From positions 2,845,824 through 2,909,823 of the forward strand of contig NZ_CP007203.1 of the NCBI RefSeq assembly GCF_000340565.2: DNA of 64,000 bases. The letters are read 5' to 3'. Below the pieces are notes generated by a model. The model was not told where the DNA came from and searched no databases. It saw only the letters and a program-made list of their open reading frames with translations. Every line of letters begins with the position of its first letter. Position 1 is the stretch's first letter. This document shows positions 28,736-37,163 of the stretch, piece by piece. The position numbers and the translations under genes were made by a program. The stretch is from Nodularia spumigena CCY9414. GTDB lineage: Bacteria > Cyanobacteriota > Cyanobacteriia > Cyanobacteriales > Nostocaceae.

Positions 28736-29149
28736 CTATTTGTGAATACTTTCACGTAACTTTGAAATTAAATCTTTTGGCTTTTCACCAGACATCAGCA
28801 AAATTGCCAATAGGTTTAAATCCAAATCTGGTAAAAGTTGACTTTGATTTATTTGCTCAAACTTATTACCATGCAGATAATATAATCAAAATTGATTATT
28901 CTGCCAAAACCAAACCTCTGGTACACCCAAACCTTGATAAATTAATAAATCATTAATTCCGCCACTAGTTACAACTATTTCAATCGCCAAATCAGGAACA
29001 GGTTTTTCAGCATTAAAACAATAACATTCATCTGGTTCTATACCTCTAGCGACTGCTTCTCTTCTGAAAGTCGTTGAGCCTAAAGGATAAAAATCAATAT
29101 CAATTTCTAAAAAATAAGTTTCCAACAATAAAGCTATAATTTTTTTATC
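28736..29149 (-). pseudogene. Uma2 family fragment, partial copy of the gene at 31686
   Basis: Positions 28731-29149 match 31681-32099 at a constant offset of 2950 with no indels and few substitutions. The copy lacks the first ~70 codons of the Uma2 gene, and a TCA to TGA change near 28886 puts a stop in frame after WFWQNNQF. Reading continues in the same frame to TAG at 28736. Its truncated 5' edge is fused to the sspD-like stub. Confidence 0.9.
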
Positions 29150-29327
29150 TAATCCCCAGTCGTGCTTTGATGCGGTCAAGATATTCGTAAGTTTCCGGTA
29201 ACTCTTTATGGGTATCACAAAAAAAATATTCCATTTCTGGAATTTCCTTATGTAGTAATACTGCTAAAGCGGTACTATCCTTACCCCCGGAGATACCTAA
29301 TATATGTTTAACCTTTTTCTCTGCCAT
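29145..29327 (-). pseudogene. SspD/DndC-like PAPS-reductase-family gene, N-terminal stub
   Basis: From ATG at 29327, 60 codons remain, beginning MAEKKVKHILGISGGKDSTA. The SGGKDS PP-loop (13-18) binds ATP in the PAPS reductase/ATP pyrophosphatase superfamily, and FFCDTHKELPETYEYL is the expected next segment. Proteins of this family normally have several hundred residues. The frame ends at the junction with the Uma2 copy (about 29150), so only the start survives. Together with the DUF4007 and P-loop ATPase genes upstream, this identifies the missing sulfur-activating component of an Ssp-type phosphorothioation set. Confidence 0.7.
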
Positions 29328-29534
29328 GCTTATTTTTAGTGCTTTTTGGCAAGTTTATTTATATTTCTCATATTTTAGCAAACATGGAAATCTTTTGTAT
29401 AGCATTTTGCAAAAACTTTATTAAATACAGTGAAATTACTGGTTAGTTGGATTTTTCTAAACTAGCTACTCTATTTTTTAGTATATGAGTATTGCTGGTA
29501 TAGCTAATCTTCCAGAGGTAGTCACGCGCATTGT

Positions 29535-29930
29535 TCAAGTTTCTAACCAGTTATCTAATTTTAAGTTGGCAATATTTTCAAAATCTTTGATATTATTAGT
29601 AATCAGAATATCCTCACGAGAACGAGCCACAGATGCAATCAAGGCATCAAATTCTCCAGTTGGTTTGCCAATGTTTCGGAGTTCGCTTTGAATCTTGCCA
29701 AATTCCATAGCTGCATCTAAATCAAATTGTTCCACTGGCAACAATTCGATGAACTGTTCTAAGGTCTCTAGATTTTTGGCTACTTGTCGAGAACAATAAA
29801 CACCTTTGTATAGTTCTGAAACTACAATGATGGACAGATAGCATTGACTAAAAAAGCGATTGAATTTAGTCACAGCTTGGGGATTTTCTTTCAGTAGGGC
29901 AATACAAATATTCGTATCTAGTAGATACAT
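29535..29930 (-). CDS. PIN-domain toxin, VapC family
   Basis: The 131 residues are a typical PIN ribonuclease: MYLLDTNICIALL (Asp 5), VVSELYKG (conserved Glu), PTGEFDALIASVA and DILITNNIKDFENI (acidic metal-binding residues). VapC toxins cut tRNA or rRNA when freed from the antitoxin. Its ATG overlaps the antitoxin stop by one base (TAATG at 29928-29932). The pair stands between the sspC-like and sspD-like genes, as an insertion. Confidence 0.88.
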   Translation of the reverse strand: MYLLDTNICIALLKENPQAVTKFNRFFSQCYLSIIVVSELYKGVYCSRQVAKNLETLEQFIELLPVEQFDLDAAMEFGKIQSELRNIGKPTGEFDALIASVARSREDILITNNIKDFENIANLKLDNWLET

Positions 29931-30217
29931 TAGCCGTTATCCTGATTATCCAGTGAGTCTATATTTCTGCCTTGATAAATATGGCGTTGTTGGTCAATTT
30001 CAGTAAATATTTCTGTTAATTCCGGTTGATTTTTCCAAGCACCAAATAATTGATTGAGTCTAGCTAATCTCTCTTCTTCTGTTAATAGTGGTTTTGGTTC
30101 TGTAACTGGATTGGTAATAAATCCTACTTCTATTGTGATTTCGGTTCCATCTGGAATATTACTAAGTTGTCCTAAAATTTCAATATTTTGACCACGTTTT
30201 ATCCCTCTAACTTTCAT
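29930..30217 (-). CDS. Antitoxin partner of the VapC toxin
   Basis: The 95 residues start MKVRGIKRGQNIEIL, a short beta-rich opening followed by an acidic helical tail with LTEEERLARLNQLFGAW. The gene is directly upstream of and overlapping vapC, the standard antitoxin-toxin order. Such antitoxins bind the toxin and usually the operon's own promoter. It belongs to the cyanobacterial VapB-like group rather than to AbrB-type VapB by eye. Confidence 0.75.
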   Translation of the reverse strand: MKVRGIKRGQNIEILGQLSNIPDGTEITIEVGFITNPVTEPKPLLTEEERLARLNQLFGAWKNQPELTEIFTEIDQQRHIYQGRNIDSLDNQDNG

Positions 30218-30329
30218 GTTTAATTATCTCCTGCGCTAACATACCCATTCATAATCTGATTTGAAAACCCCAAAAATCAAAACAAGACTATCCATAAGAG
30301 TTACACTACATACCTCTGTCCCAAAAGCA

Positions 30330-30557
30330 TTACTTATTTTTTAACTTACGCTTCATTTCTAAGTATTGCTGAAACGTGGAATCAGAAATGCACTCATCAA
30401 TAAACTTCTCCAGTTCATTCCTCATTGTGCTGTCAATAAATTGACAGTAATCCTTAAACAGTTCCCTCTTACCCTCTGGAAGATAGAAACCAAGATATTC
30501 TTGTCCTTGACGCTTCTCTATCACAAATAAATTTTGCACATCATCAATACCCATCAT
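30330..30557 (-). CDS. Small protein of unknown function
   Basis: A 75-residue frame, MMGIDDVQNLFVIEKRQGQEYLGFYLPEGKRELF at its start split over a beta-like then helical region, ends in a basic tail (EMKRKLKNK). It is not recognised. Its start lies 28 bp from an 11-bp inverted repeat shared with the divergent DUF4351 gene. It may be a regulator or antitoxin-like partner. The neighbourhood is accessory. Confidence 0.45.
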   Translation of the reverse strand: MMGIDDVQNLFVIEKRQGQEYLGFYLPEGKRELFKDYCQFIDSTMRNELEKFIDECISDSTFQQYLEMKRKLKNK

Positions 30558-30584
30558 AAAGCGTGAAGTTTCAATATATATATT

Positions 30585-30610
30585 GTACTATACATAAATA
30601 TGTATGGTAC
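30585..30610. promoter_or_regulatory. Inverted repeat between divergent genes (possible operator)
   Basis: GTACTATACAT (30585-30595) and ATGTATGGTAC (30600-30610) pair at 10 of 11 positions around AAAT. It lies midway between the start of the small minus-strand gene (30557) and the DUF4351 gene (30663). Confidence 0.5.
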
Positions 30611-30662
30611 GATTGGATAGGCATTAATCCGACTTGACAATATTAAATTAGGTGAATTATGA

Positions 30663-31547
30663 ATGACACGCTTTATACATGACAAATTTGCTAAAGACTA
30701 TCTGGAAGAAATACTCAAAGATTATGGAGAAGTCAAGTCATCAGAAAAAGTCTCAGGAGAGATTAAGGAAATAGATGTTTTATTCACTCCTGACAAACAG
30801 GAAAATTCTAACTTACAAATACTGGGTTTACTAGGAAGATTTGCTCAAAATCCTGCAATATTGGAACCATTCCGCAATCCAGCCTCCAACGATGAAATCT
30901 GCGACTGTATTCTCAAATTATTAGAAATCAAGGCTTGCTTGCGGCGAGAAGCTAAAGCAAATAAAACCAAACTTCAAGACTCAGAAATTCCCCAATTGTG
31001 GGTTCTGACACCTACCGTATCTGAAACTAGATTGTCTAGCTTTGGAACCAGACAAAAAGAAGGTTGGTTATCGGGAGTACATTTTCTACCAGATGCTTTG
31101 CGAACAGCAATTGTGGCGATACATCAACTACCGCAAACGCCGGAAACATTATGGTTACGACTTTTGGGTAGAGGAAATGTACAATCACAAGCGATTATAG
31201 AGTTGCAGGCGTTACCATTAAATCATCCATACCAGAAAGCAACCTTGGAATTAGTTTATAACTTGCGTGAAAACTTGAAAGTAAATCAAGAATTAGAAGC
31301 AGATGATAGGGAGTTAGTTATGCGATTAGAACCACTGTATCAAAGAGACAGAGAACAAGCTGTACAGTCTGGAGAACAACGTTTAATTATACGTCAACTC
31401 AATCGCCGTATTGGAGAAATCAATGAATCATTAATCGAGAAAATTAAAGGATTATCCATTGAAAAATTAGAAAATCTAGGAGAAGCATTACTAGACTTTT
31501 CTAGTGTAGGTGATTTAGAAACTTGGTTAAACCAACAACCAAAATAA
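30663..31547 (+). CDS. DUF4351 protein, Rpn/PD-(D/E)XK-like putative nuclease
   Basis: The 294 residues have an N-terminal Rpn-type region (MTRFIHDKFAKDYLEEILKDYG, EIDVLFTP, and EIKACLRREAKANKTK as possible catalytic Glu-x-Lys) and a C-terminal DUF4351 (LNRRIGEINESLIEKIKGL, FSSVGDLETWLNQ). These proteins are amplified in cyanobacteria and related to recombination-promoting nucleases and putative transposases. It is the only plus-strand gene in this island and interrupts the minus-strand operon, so it arrived separately. Target unknown. Confidence 0.75.
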   Translation: MTRFIHDKFAKDYLEEILKDYGEVKSSEKVSGEIKEIDVLFTPDKQENSNLQILGLLGRFAQNPAILEPFRNPASNDEICDCILKLLEIKACLRREAKANKTKLQDSEIPQLWVLTPTVSETRLSSFGTRQKEGWLSGVHFLPDALRTAIVAIHQLPQTPETLWLRLLGRGNVQSQAIIELQALPLNHPYQKATLELVYNLRENLKVNQELEADDRELVMRLEPLYQRDREQAVQSGEQRLIIRQLNRRIGEINESLIEKIKGLSIEKLENLGEALLDFSSVGDLETWLNQQPK

Positions 31548-31574
31548 ATCCCCATCAAATGAAGTTTATCATAG

Positions 31575-31600
31575 CCCCCTCCTCGCTTGCGGGGAGGGGG
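31575..31600. repeat. CCCCCTCC...GGAGGGGG hairpin repeat
   Basis: CCCCCTCC and GGGGAGGGGG flank CGCTTG, followed by TTGGGGGTGGGG and then TTCTTTTA. A common cyanobacterial intergenic repeat. It may terminate the DUF4351 transcript. Confidence 0.6.
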
Positions 31601-31685
31601 TTGGGGGTGGGGTTCTTTTATTTCAATAAACTAAAATTATCCATAAAAAACTAAACAAAGTAAATCTTCTTCTTCCGCTCAAATT

Positions 31686-32315
31686 TTATTTACGAATACT
31701 TTCACGGAACTTGGAAATTAAATCCTTTGGTTTTTCACCAGACATCACTAAAATTGCCAATAGCTTTAAATCTAAATCTGGTAAAAGTTGACTTTGATTT
31801 ATTTGCTCATACTTATTACCACGCAGATAATATAATGAAAATTGATGATTCTGCCAAAACCAAACCTCTGGTACACCCAAACCTTGATAAATTAACAAAT
31901 CATTAATTCCCCCACTGGTGACAACTATTTCAATCGCCAAATCAGGAACAGGTTTTTCAGAATTAAAACAATAACATTCATCTGGTTCTATACCTCTAGC
32001 GGCTGCTTCTCTTCTAAAAGTCGTTGATCCTAAAGGATAAAAATCAATACCAATTTCTAAAAAATAAGTTTCCAACAATAAAGCTATAATTTTTTTATCA
32101 ACCTCATGACGGCGACTAGGTGACATTATTTCTAAAGTACCTTCTAAATATTTAAAGCGATAATGAGAATTATTTTGGCAACTTTTTAATAGTGTCTCAT
32201 ATATATCCCAGCTAATGCCATTCATGAGTAAAATTTGGTCAGAATCAACGTTGTTTAATGCTGATTGACTTGTTAATTCTTCCCATTGGCTCAATTTTGC
32301 TAGTAAACCTAACAT
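31686..32315 (-). CDS. Uma2 family putative endonuclease
   Basis: About 209 residues from ATG at 32315. Visible features are SHYRFKYLEGTLEIMSPSRRHE near the start, PDECYCFNSEKPVPDLAIEIVVTSGG with the Asp and Glu of the PD-(D/E)XK core, and PEVWFWQNHQFSLYYLRG. The open frame runs on to 32381, but that part is made from a hairpin repeat (32364-32395), so the inner Met is preferred. It is the intact parent of the truncated copy at 28736-29149. It stands directly after the sspC-like gene in the same direction. Confidence 0.85.
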   Translation of the reverse strand: MLGLLAKLSQWEELTSQSALNNVDSDQILLMNGISWDIYETLLKSCQNNSHYRFKYLEGTLEIMSPSRRHEVDKKIIALLLETYFLEIGIDFYPLGSTTFRREAAARGIEPDECYCFNSEKPVPDLAIEIVVTSGGINDLLIYQGLGVPEVWFWQNHQFSLYYLRGNKYEQINQSQLLPDLDLKLLAILVMSGEKPKDLISKFRESIRK

Positions 32316-32363
32316 TGTCACTGCTCCAAAATCGCTTTGATTTCTGTGAAAATTAAGAGGTTC

Positions 32364-32395
32364 AGATCCCCGACTTCTCAAAGAAGTTAGGAATC
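32364..32395. repeat. Hairpin repeat upstream of the Uma2 gene
   Basis: GATCCCCGACTTCT and AAGTTAGGAATC are near-complementary around CAAAG. A similar CCCCGAATTCTT palindrome acts as a terminator at 37112-37136. Confidence 0.5.
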
Positions 32396-32446
32396 TTGTT
32401 TTTCACGAATGATTTAAGATTCTCTTCCCCCATCATAAAGCCTCTG

Positions 32447-35400
32447 TTAGCCAAAATTCTTCCCCTGGATATTTTCATCAGGTCGTTTTTCTGCAATCTG
32501 AATCACCCCCTCGCTGAAAGCAGGAGTTAAAATCCGTTCATTCAACCTCGCCAAAACCGCTTGTCTTAACTGCAAATCATCCGGTAATTCAGCCAGAATT
32601 TTATCAACAATCTTTTCAACCTGCGATTCTCTCCCATGATCTACCCATACCATTTGATGAATTTCTTCACCATCTGGACGAGTCATGGTAATCCGTCTTC
32701 CCTCAAAACCTTCACCCTTAGCGGCTACTTCCTTTTGTACAGCTTCCAGATTCTTAAACCGGCGCACCAAATCGGCTAACTTCATCTCAAATGCAGTCAC
32801 ATCCTCATCAGTCCATGATTCTGCCGGTTTATCAGCCACAATCATCACCAAAGCTTCCAACCACTGAGAATCACTGGCTTTTTCATCCGATGCGGCTTGA
32901 GTAAAGCGTTTTAATAAAGGTTCAATACATTTTCCCGCCAAATAATTCGCCCTGACCCGTAAATCTTCCCGCAGTTTTGTTTCCTTACTTCTAACACCAA
33001 AAGCTTCATATAGCAGTTTTTGACAATCACCCAACAAATGATCATAAGCTGTATGAATATCTCGCAAAGCTTTAACTAACTTAATGCGGAGGGTTTTAGC
33101 TGTTATCCCATCATCCCCAGCTTCAGTACCAATTGCAGGTAAATTACAAGCTTGCGGCAAAGCTTTAAATAACAATTCATCAGGTTCAATAGTAGTTTGT
33201 AATGCCCTTAAAATCGCTCTCGATTCATTTTCAATTCGTTGGGTCTTTTGAGTATATTTAGGCAGCTTCTTCACAAATTGATAAAGGGGAGTAACCACCG
33301 TTAACAAAGTTGCATTACGAACCTTAGTCAATTGTTTTAACTGCGGATTTCGTAAAATTGCTTCTAACTCTTTGAATACTTCCGCCCTTAATCCTAAAAC
33401 TGCAAAATACTTAACTGCAAAACGTTCAGGATATTTGACTAATAATTCAAAATGTTCTGTTCCTAAAACTGGAATAAATGTTCCATCTTGATACACTCCC
33501 AAATCATCAGCGTGATACAACAGAACCGCCGCTATAATCACAGGAATTGCACCTTGCTTAACGCCATAGGGAGGTGCGGCTAAACGTTGATAAACTAAAT
33601 CAAAAGTTTGGCTTTTTTCCATCGCTGATAAACAAAAATCTTCTACCACATCCCAAAGAGAATTCAAACCCGAATTTTCTGATGGTGGTAAAAAGTCCCA
33701 ATAATCATCTTCCTGTTGATGAATCCCTGTTTGTTCTAACAGAGAATAATACATACAAACTTCGGGACCATAACCTTCTAACCCTAATCTTTCCTCATTT
33801 TGATGTTCCAACATAGCCTGAATCAATTCTCGTCTAGCTTTTGTCCCCTGAGAGGTTAAATCTCGACGGTTAATTAATTCATTCCAGAGAATGGGACTTT
33901 GATGATAAACTTGATCGCAAATATCTGAAAGTTTGCCATTAAAATCAGTAACATTATTGAGTTTGGTGAGTTTTCCTTCTACCCAACATTTCTGATTTAT
34001 CCCAATACTAAAAGATTGACTGAGGTTTTCATCTAAAGATTGTTCAGCTTCTAGTAAACGATAATTTACCTCTTTTCTCGCCACCCCATCAGTTTGTAAT
34101 TCCTTAGCTGTTTTTTTGATATTATTCAAAGCCACAAATTCTAGGGTGCGAATCCTCAAAATAGCTAAATTCGCTGCACTCAAAATGACCAAGGGTTTAC
34201 CATCGCTCGTTGTGGAAGGAACAGCATCAGGAATTTCTTCATCTACCCAATACCCCACAAAACCATCCGCATCAACGCTACTACAACTTAATTGCTGCAA
34301 ATCGTGGGATTTATCTAAATAATGGCGTTCAAAATAACGTAAAGTCCCCTTTTGGTAGCTGTGACGTTGAGCTACTAAAGGTCTGAGAGGACGGTGGAAA
34401 GATAGCAGTTTTACTAAAGGCGATCGCTCTTGTTCGATATAATTAGATAACTCACTATCAACATTAAAATCAGAACCTTGCCAAATCCGCAATTCATCTA
34501 ATTGACGACGATGAGTAATTAAGTTATGATTCAGCAATTGATCAATAATATCTTGCCAATAATTAAGCTGTGCTGTTGAGGGAGAATCGCACATAGCTAA
34601 ACAGACTAAAGTTCTCGTCGCTCTCATTGAACCCGTAACAGTAATGAGGTTCAAAATCCCAATAGTTTTAAGTACCCTGAGACTATCTTCTTCTAAGCGT
34701 TTAGCATCACTAATTAAATCTTGAATTTCCACCCATCTTTGCAAATTAGGACGAGAAGCTAAACCCATCCCAGCCGCTTCAATGAAATAGTCATAAATCC
34801 GGTATAATTTCAGAGTCGGAAAGCTATCATCTGCAACCGTGACTTCATCTAAGAAATTCCGAAAAGATAAAGGTTCACTACTGGTTAAAAACGTAAATAA
34901 AGAACGGTCATTTTGAGCATAACGTTGGCAAAGTGTTGGTAAAACCAAAGCAGACAAAGGATGTAGCGGATAAACTGCCTCAATTACCTTATCAGTGACT
35001 TCTTCACCAATAATCTGTGATTCCAAATATTCAAACCACTCCTGAGCATTACTATGAATAGCACAGCTAATTTTTTCAGATGCTGAAGAGTCAATTGCTT
35101 GACCAATTAACCGCATCATTTGCCCAGATGATTCCGCAAAAGGAATATCCTCAAATCTTCCTTGAATCTTCGCCCATTCGTTGCGTTGAACAGATGCTAA
35201 ACGTTGACCATATTCAGCAAAAGCTTGATGTAAAATCCCTAAAATATAAACAGGAGTTTTGCTATCTTTGGGTAACTCAGCTAACTGTTGTAAAAGATAT
35301 AAATCTTCAGCCCCTTGTTCATGAGAAGCATACTCTAAATTTTTACCCAGTTCATCAATAACCAGTAAAATACCCGCTTGAGATTCCTGAGCCAGTTCTA

Positions 35401-35953
35401 AAACCAAACCAGGAATTTCTTTACTGTCAACCGTTCTACCAGCATTAATTTCAGTTTCTAAATCTAGCAATTTTTGAACAACATTAATATTATTTCTCTC
35501 AGTCAGATTCCCAAAATTATTAACACCAATTAATAAAGCCCGGATAACAGTATGACTAATTGGTTCTCTTTGTCCCGTAGCAACAGCCCTAATTAATCCT
35601 ACAGAATTAGTTTTTTCTTGAATTAATTGATAAATATTGTTTTCTGTTCCTAAAGCTTCCTCAGCTATAGATAAAGCTGTCCTGTGCATTCTACTCTCAG
35701 AACCAGCAACCAGTGAAATTAAAAAATGAGCAAAAGCAGACTTACCAGTACCATAGACACTGGTTAAAGTCCAAGCCCTATTTCCTGCATCAGAACTAAA
35801 AGTATTAATAATCCTTCCTAGAGATTCAACTGCTCTTTGAGTGAGAATATAACCCTCTAAAGCTTCCACACTTTCTAAATCCCGTTCTAAATTAATTGAA
35901 CGAGTATAGCGACGCTCAAGACTGAAATAATGGGATAATTTTTGGTTAGTCAT
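32447..35953 (-). CDS. Large P-loop ATPase, SspC-like
   Basis: The 1168 residues open with an AAA-like ATPase: a Walker A-like SVYGTGKSA (65-73, Lys 71) and Walker B GILLVIDELGK (194-204, Asp 200, Glu 201). A long helical region (about 300-1100) follows, with RPDGEEIHQMVWVDHG near the C-terminus. It is intact. The order DUF4007 gene, large ATPase, PAPS-reductase-like gene matches sspB-sspC-sspD of single-stranded phosphorothioation systems, in which SspC is the ATPase; that role is inferred from order and family look. It starts 79 bp after the DUF4007 gene. Confidence 0.68.
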   Translation of the reverse strand: MTNQKLSHYFSLERRYTRSINLERDLESVEALEGYILTQRAVESLGRIINTFSSDAGNRAWTLTSVYGTGKSAFAHFLISLVAGSESRMHRTALSIAEEALGTENNIYQLIQEKTNSVGLIRAVATGQREPISHTVIRALLIGVNNFGNLTERNNINVVQKLLDLETEINAGRTVDSKEIPGLVLELAQESQAGILLVIDELGKNLEYASHEQGAEDLYLLQQLAELPKDSKTPVYILGILHQAFAEYGQRLASVQRNEWAKIQGRFEDIPFAESSGQMMRLIGQAIDSSASEKISCAIHSNAQEWFEYLESQIIGEEVTDKVIEAVYPLHPLSALVLPTLCQRYAQNDRSLFTFLTSSEPLSFRNFLDEVTVADDSFPTLKLYRIYDYFIEAAGMGLASRPNLQRWVEIQDLISDAKRLEEDSLRVLKTIGILNLITVTGSMRATRTLVCLAMCDSPSTAQLNYWQDIIDQLLNHNLITHRRQLDELRIWQGSDFNVDSELSNYIEQERSPLVKLLSFHRPLRPLVAQRHSYQKGTLRYFERHYLDKSHDLQQLSCSSVDADGFVGYWVDEEIPDAVPSTTSDGKPLVILSAANLAILRIRTLEFVALNNIKKTAKELQTDGVARKEVNYRLLEAEQSLDENLSQSFSIGINQKCWVEGKLTKLNNVTDFNGKLSDICDQVYHQSPILWNELINRRDLTSQGTKARRELIQAMLEHQNEERLGLEGYGPEVCMYYSLLEQTGIHQQEDDYWDFLPPSENSGLNSLWDVVEDFCLSAMEKSQTFDLVYQRLAAPPYGVKQGAIPVIIAAVLLYHADDLGVYQDGTFIPVLGTEHFELLVKYPERFAVKYFAVLGLRAEVFKELEAILRNPQLKQLTKVRNATLLTVVTPLYQFVKKLPKYTQKTQRIENESRAILRALQTTIEPDELLFKALPQACNLPAIGTEAGDDGITAKTLRIKLVKALRDIHTAYDHLLGDCQKLLYEAFGVRSKETKLREDLRVRANYLAGKCIEPLLKRFTQAASDEKASDSQWLEALVMIVADKPAESWTDEDVTAFEMKLADLVRRFKNLEAVQKEVAAKGEGFEGRRITMTRPDGEEIHQMVWVDHGRESQVEKIVDKILAELPDDLQLRQAVLARLNERILTPAFSEGVIQIAEKRPDENIQGKNFG

Positions 35954-36032
35954 AAATTTACTTAATTCTTTTATACCATTCCCTAGTCTGTATTCATCTG
36001 CGTTCGATCATCATTTATTACCATTTGCTGTA

Positions 36033-36947
36033 TCAAGAATTATAATACTTTCCTAAAACTTCTTGAGTTAAAATATCTGGTTTTTCATTAAAAGATAACT
36101 GAATTAACCCTGCCGTATCAGAAAGAATTAGCGTCTTAAAGTTTTGAATAACTATCTCAATAGCTTCACACAAAACATTTTCAGTTAATTTAAACACCAT
36201 CCCCGGACTACCTTCATCATAAAGTAAACGAGAAATGGCAATTGTTTTTGTACTACCTACCCAAGCGGCATATTCTAAACAAGCAGCAACTATAATCTCT
36301 GCTGGTAAATTCGTTTTATTACCAATTTTAAACTGATAATTTTTCCCAAAAGTCCGAATTAAACCCAGTTCATTAAAAGGACAATCAATAGAATCTTCAA
36401 TTGGACTATTATTGCTCACAAAATCCTGTGAAGCATACATTCTTAAAATACAATTTACATCTTTAATAAACGAAGATTCAGCAATATTTTTATTGAAATT
36501 GTCTATATACTCGTTAAGTCCTGCTAAAATGTCTGCCTTTGTAAACTCTGAATCCCGAAATATATTAAATATATAATACCAAGCAGCAGCTTCACAAGTA
36601 GGTTTTAACAAATTCCAATGTAACAACCATAATGATGCAGGGTCTTCTAAATAAGGGTCCCATCCATCGTTTCCCAAAAGTTGCTCACCAAAACTTGTTG
36701 GAGAATTATTTTTATCAATAATTTTAAAAGCATTACACCAATAGCGCATAGAGCGTACCATATTCTTACCCACACCCAAACGCACAGGTGCATCATCTTG
36801 TAAGAAAATTCCGGAATTTGTTTTCACAGCATCAAATCCTTTTTTCAGCCAACCAAAACGAGGGTGAAAAGTTTCATGGTTGGCAAATATTGGATTTACG
36901 GGATTTACTGGAGTTTCAATATTTTTTAAGTTCAGTGTAGTTTGCAT
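36033..36947 (-). CDS. DUF4007 family protein, SspB-like
   Basis: The 304 residues show the DUF4007 pattern: HETFHPRFGWLKKGFDAV, RLGVGKNMVRSMRYWCNAFKI, WDPYLEDPASLWLLHWNL and WYYIFNIF. In Ssp systems the DUF4007 protein SspB is reported as the nickase that opens the strand for sulfur insertion. ATG at 36947 is used; eight further in-frame codons upstream are hydrophobic and unlike the family. It is the first gene of the minus-strand island. Upstream lies an AT-rich spacer, probably its promoter. Confidence 0.78.
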   Translation of the reverse strand: MQTTLNLKNIETPVNPVNPIFANHETFHPRFGWLKKGFDAVKTNSGIFLQDDAPVRLGVGKNMVRSMRYWCNAFKIIDKNNSPTSFGEQLLGNDGWDPYLEDPASLWLLHWNLLKPTCEAAAWYYIFNIFRDSEFTKADILAGLNEYIDNFNKNIAESSFIKDVNCILRMYASQDFVSNNSPIEDSIDCPFNELGLIRTFGKNYQFKIGNKTNLPAEIIVAACLEYAAWVGSTKTIAISRLLYDEGSPGMVFKLTENVLCEAIEIVIQNFKTLILSDTAGLIQLSFNEKPDILTQEVLGKYYNS

Positions 36948-37100
36948 CACGATAAAATGTATAAATAGCAACTATTTTTGTTATTATGACTCAAAGGAGA
37001 CAAAATTTAGTTAATTCAGTAAAAAATTTATTTAAATTTAAATGATATTAACCAGTTGATTTTCCTGATATTTGCTTGAATTCAGTGAAAATCAGGAACC

Positions 37101-37136
37101 CAAATAAAAATCCCCGAATTCTTCAAGAATTCGCGG
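37101..37136 (-). terminator. Terminator of the FMN reductase gene
   Basis: On the minus strand CGAATTCTT (37133-37125) pairs with AAGAATTCG (37123-37115), extended by flanking G/C pairs, and is followed by GGGATTTTTATTTG. It lies about 28 bp after the stop at 37164. Confidence 0.75.
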
Positions 37137-37163
37137 ATCTGAGTCTCTCGGTGTTGACAGTAT

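Noticed and set aside
32316-32381. Longer start of the intact Uma2 gene
   Set aside because: The extra 22 codons come from a hairpin repeat, and the family-like sequence begins after the Met at 32315.
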